16,533 nucleotides of DNA from Gammaproteobacteria bacterium (GTDB lineage Bacteria; Pseudomonadota; Gammaproteobacteria; Chromatiales; Sedimenticolaceae). Positions 16,116 through 16,533 of this stretch are shown piece after piece. Each line of letters opens with the position of its first letter. Within the stretch, counting starts at the first letter, position 1. Under the pieces are notes generated by a model. It made no database searches and had not been told where the DNA came from. It worked only from the letters and a program-made list of their open reading frames with translations. The stretch lies in contig JAGRHB010000008.1 in the NCBI GenBank assembly GCA_020445245.1, forward strand, positions 1 through 16,533, in the 5' to 3' direction. The translations under genes and the position numbers were made by a program.

Positions 16116-16533
16116 TCAGACAGCGATCGGGGCCTTGATATGCGGGTGGCACTGATAGTTGGAAAGGGTGAAGTCTTCGTAGCGGAAGGCAAACAGGTCT
16201 TTGACGTCCGGGTTCAATTGGATCGTCGGCAGTTCATAGGGGGTTCTTGTCAGCTGCTCATCCGCCTGCTCCAGATGATTGGTGTACAGATGCGCATCCC
16301 CGAGCGTGTGAATGAATTCGCCGAGGCCCAGGTCGCAGGCCTGTGCGATCATCATCGTCAGCAGGGCATAGCTGGCAATATTGAACGGAACACCGAGGAA
16401 CACGTCCGCACTGCGCTGGTAAAGCTGGCACGAAAGGCGCCCGTCGCACACGTAGAACTGAAAGAACGCGTGGCAGGGCGCCAGCGCCATACGCCCGGCC
16501 GCCACATTGGCCTGCGGTGAAACACTTTCATCC
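16116..16533 (-). CDS. thyA: Thymidylate synthase, C-terminal part (cut by window edge)
   Basis: ThyA methylates dUMP to dTMP using methylene-tetrahydrofolate and releases dihydrofolate, which FolA recycles. Only the last 139 codons lie in the window. The frame contains the catalytic cysteine in [14 protein letters not shown], then [46 protein letters not shown] and the C-terminal [10 protein letters not shown], which closes the active site in this family. The stop is TGA at 16116-16118. The visible 5' end reads [15 protein letters not shown] before ALAPCH, a longer linker than in E. coli ThyA, where WNVGELDKM precedes it. The gene is upstream of the acidic ORF and folA on the same strand. 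Confidence 0.96.
   Translation of the reverse strand, partial: DESVSPQANVAAGRMALAPCHAFFQFYVCDGRLSCQLYQRSADVFLGVPFNIASYALLTMMIAQACDLGLGEFIHTLGDAHLYTNHLEQADEQLTRTPYELPTIQLNPDVKDLFAFRYEDFTLSNYQCHPHIKAPIAV

Overview
The window is GC-rich (roughly 60-65% by eye), densely coding bacterial DNA. The proteins look gammaproteobacterial: an RlmK-type methyltransferase that matches the C-terminal half of E. coli RlmKL, biosynthetic SpeA and SpeE, and a ThyA/FolA pair. A free-living, possibly sulfur- or nitrogen-metabolising lineage such as Chromatiales is plausible. This placement rests on remembered family resemblance only; no search was possible. No insertion sequence, tRNA, rRNA or CRISPR array was seen.

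Layout. (1) 142-2742, + strand, is an apparent operon: a thioredoxin-like/HEAT protein, an unrecognised 185-aa protein, a DUF423 membrane protein and a stand-alone RlmK-like methyltransferase. The last three genes are joined by overlapping stop/start codons. (2) 2768-6255 is a signalling block. A PleD-like REC-REC-GGDEF protein is divergent from an NtrC-family sigma-54 activator, and an ECF sigma factor gene follows. The region before the ECF gene holds a perfect 22-bp dyad, an IHF-like site and a well-spaced -24/-12 promoter, so the activator probably drives the ECF gene. (3) 6322-9719 holds a small TPR protein and the polyamine genes speA (-) and speE (+), which are divergent. (4) 9927-15252 is a three-gene envelope operon: a periplasmic LolA-like protein, an outer-membrane beta-barrel protein and an RND/MMPL exporter. 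The exporter has an N-terminal PAS domain and a C-terminal IS3-OrfA-like HTH plus coiled coil. (5) 15249 to the right edge, - strand, holds folA, a 44-residue acidic ORF with its own strong promoter and an FNR-like box, and the 3' part of thyA.

The most unusual items are the PAS-RND-HTH fusion protein at 12265-15252, the compact response regulator to sigma-54 to ECF cascade at 4195-6255, and the tiny acidic gene between thyA and folA with three stacked dyad elements upstream of it. All intergenic gaps are under 300 bases. The longest (9720-9926, 207 b) shows nothing beyond a ribosome binding site for the following gene.
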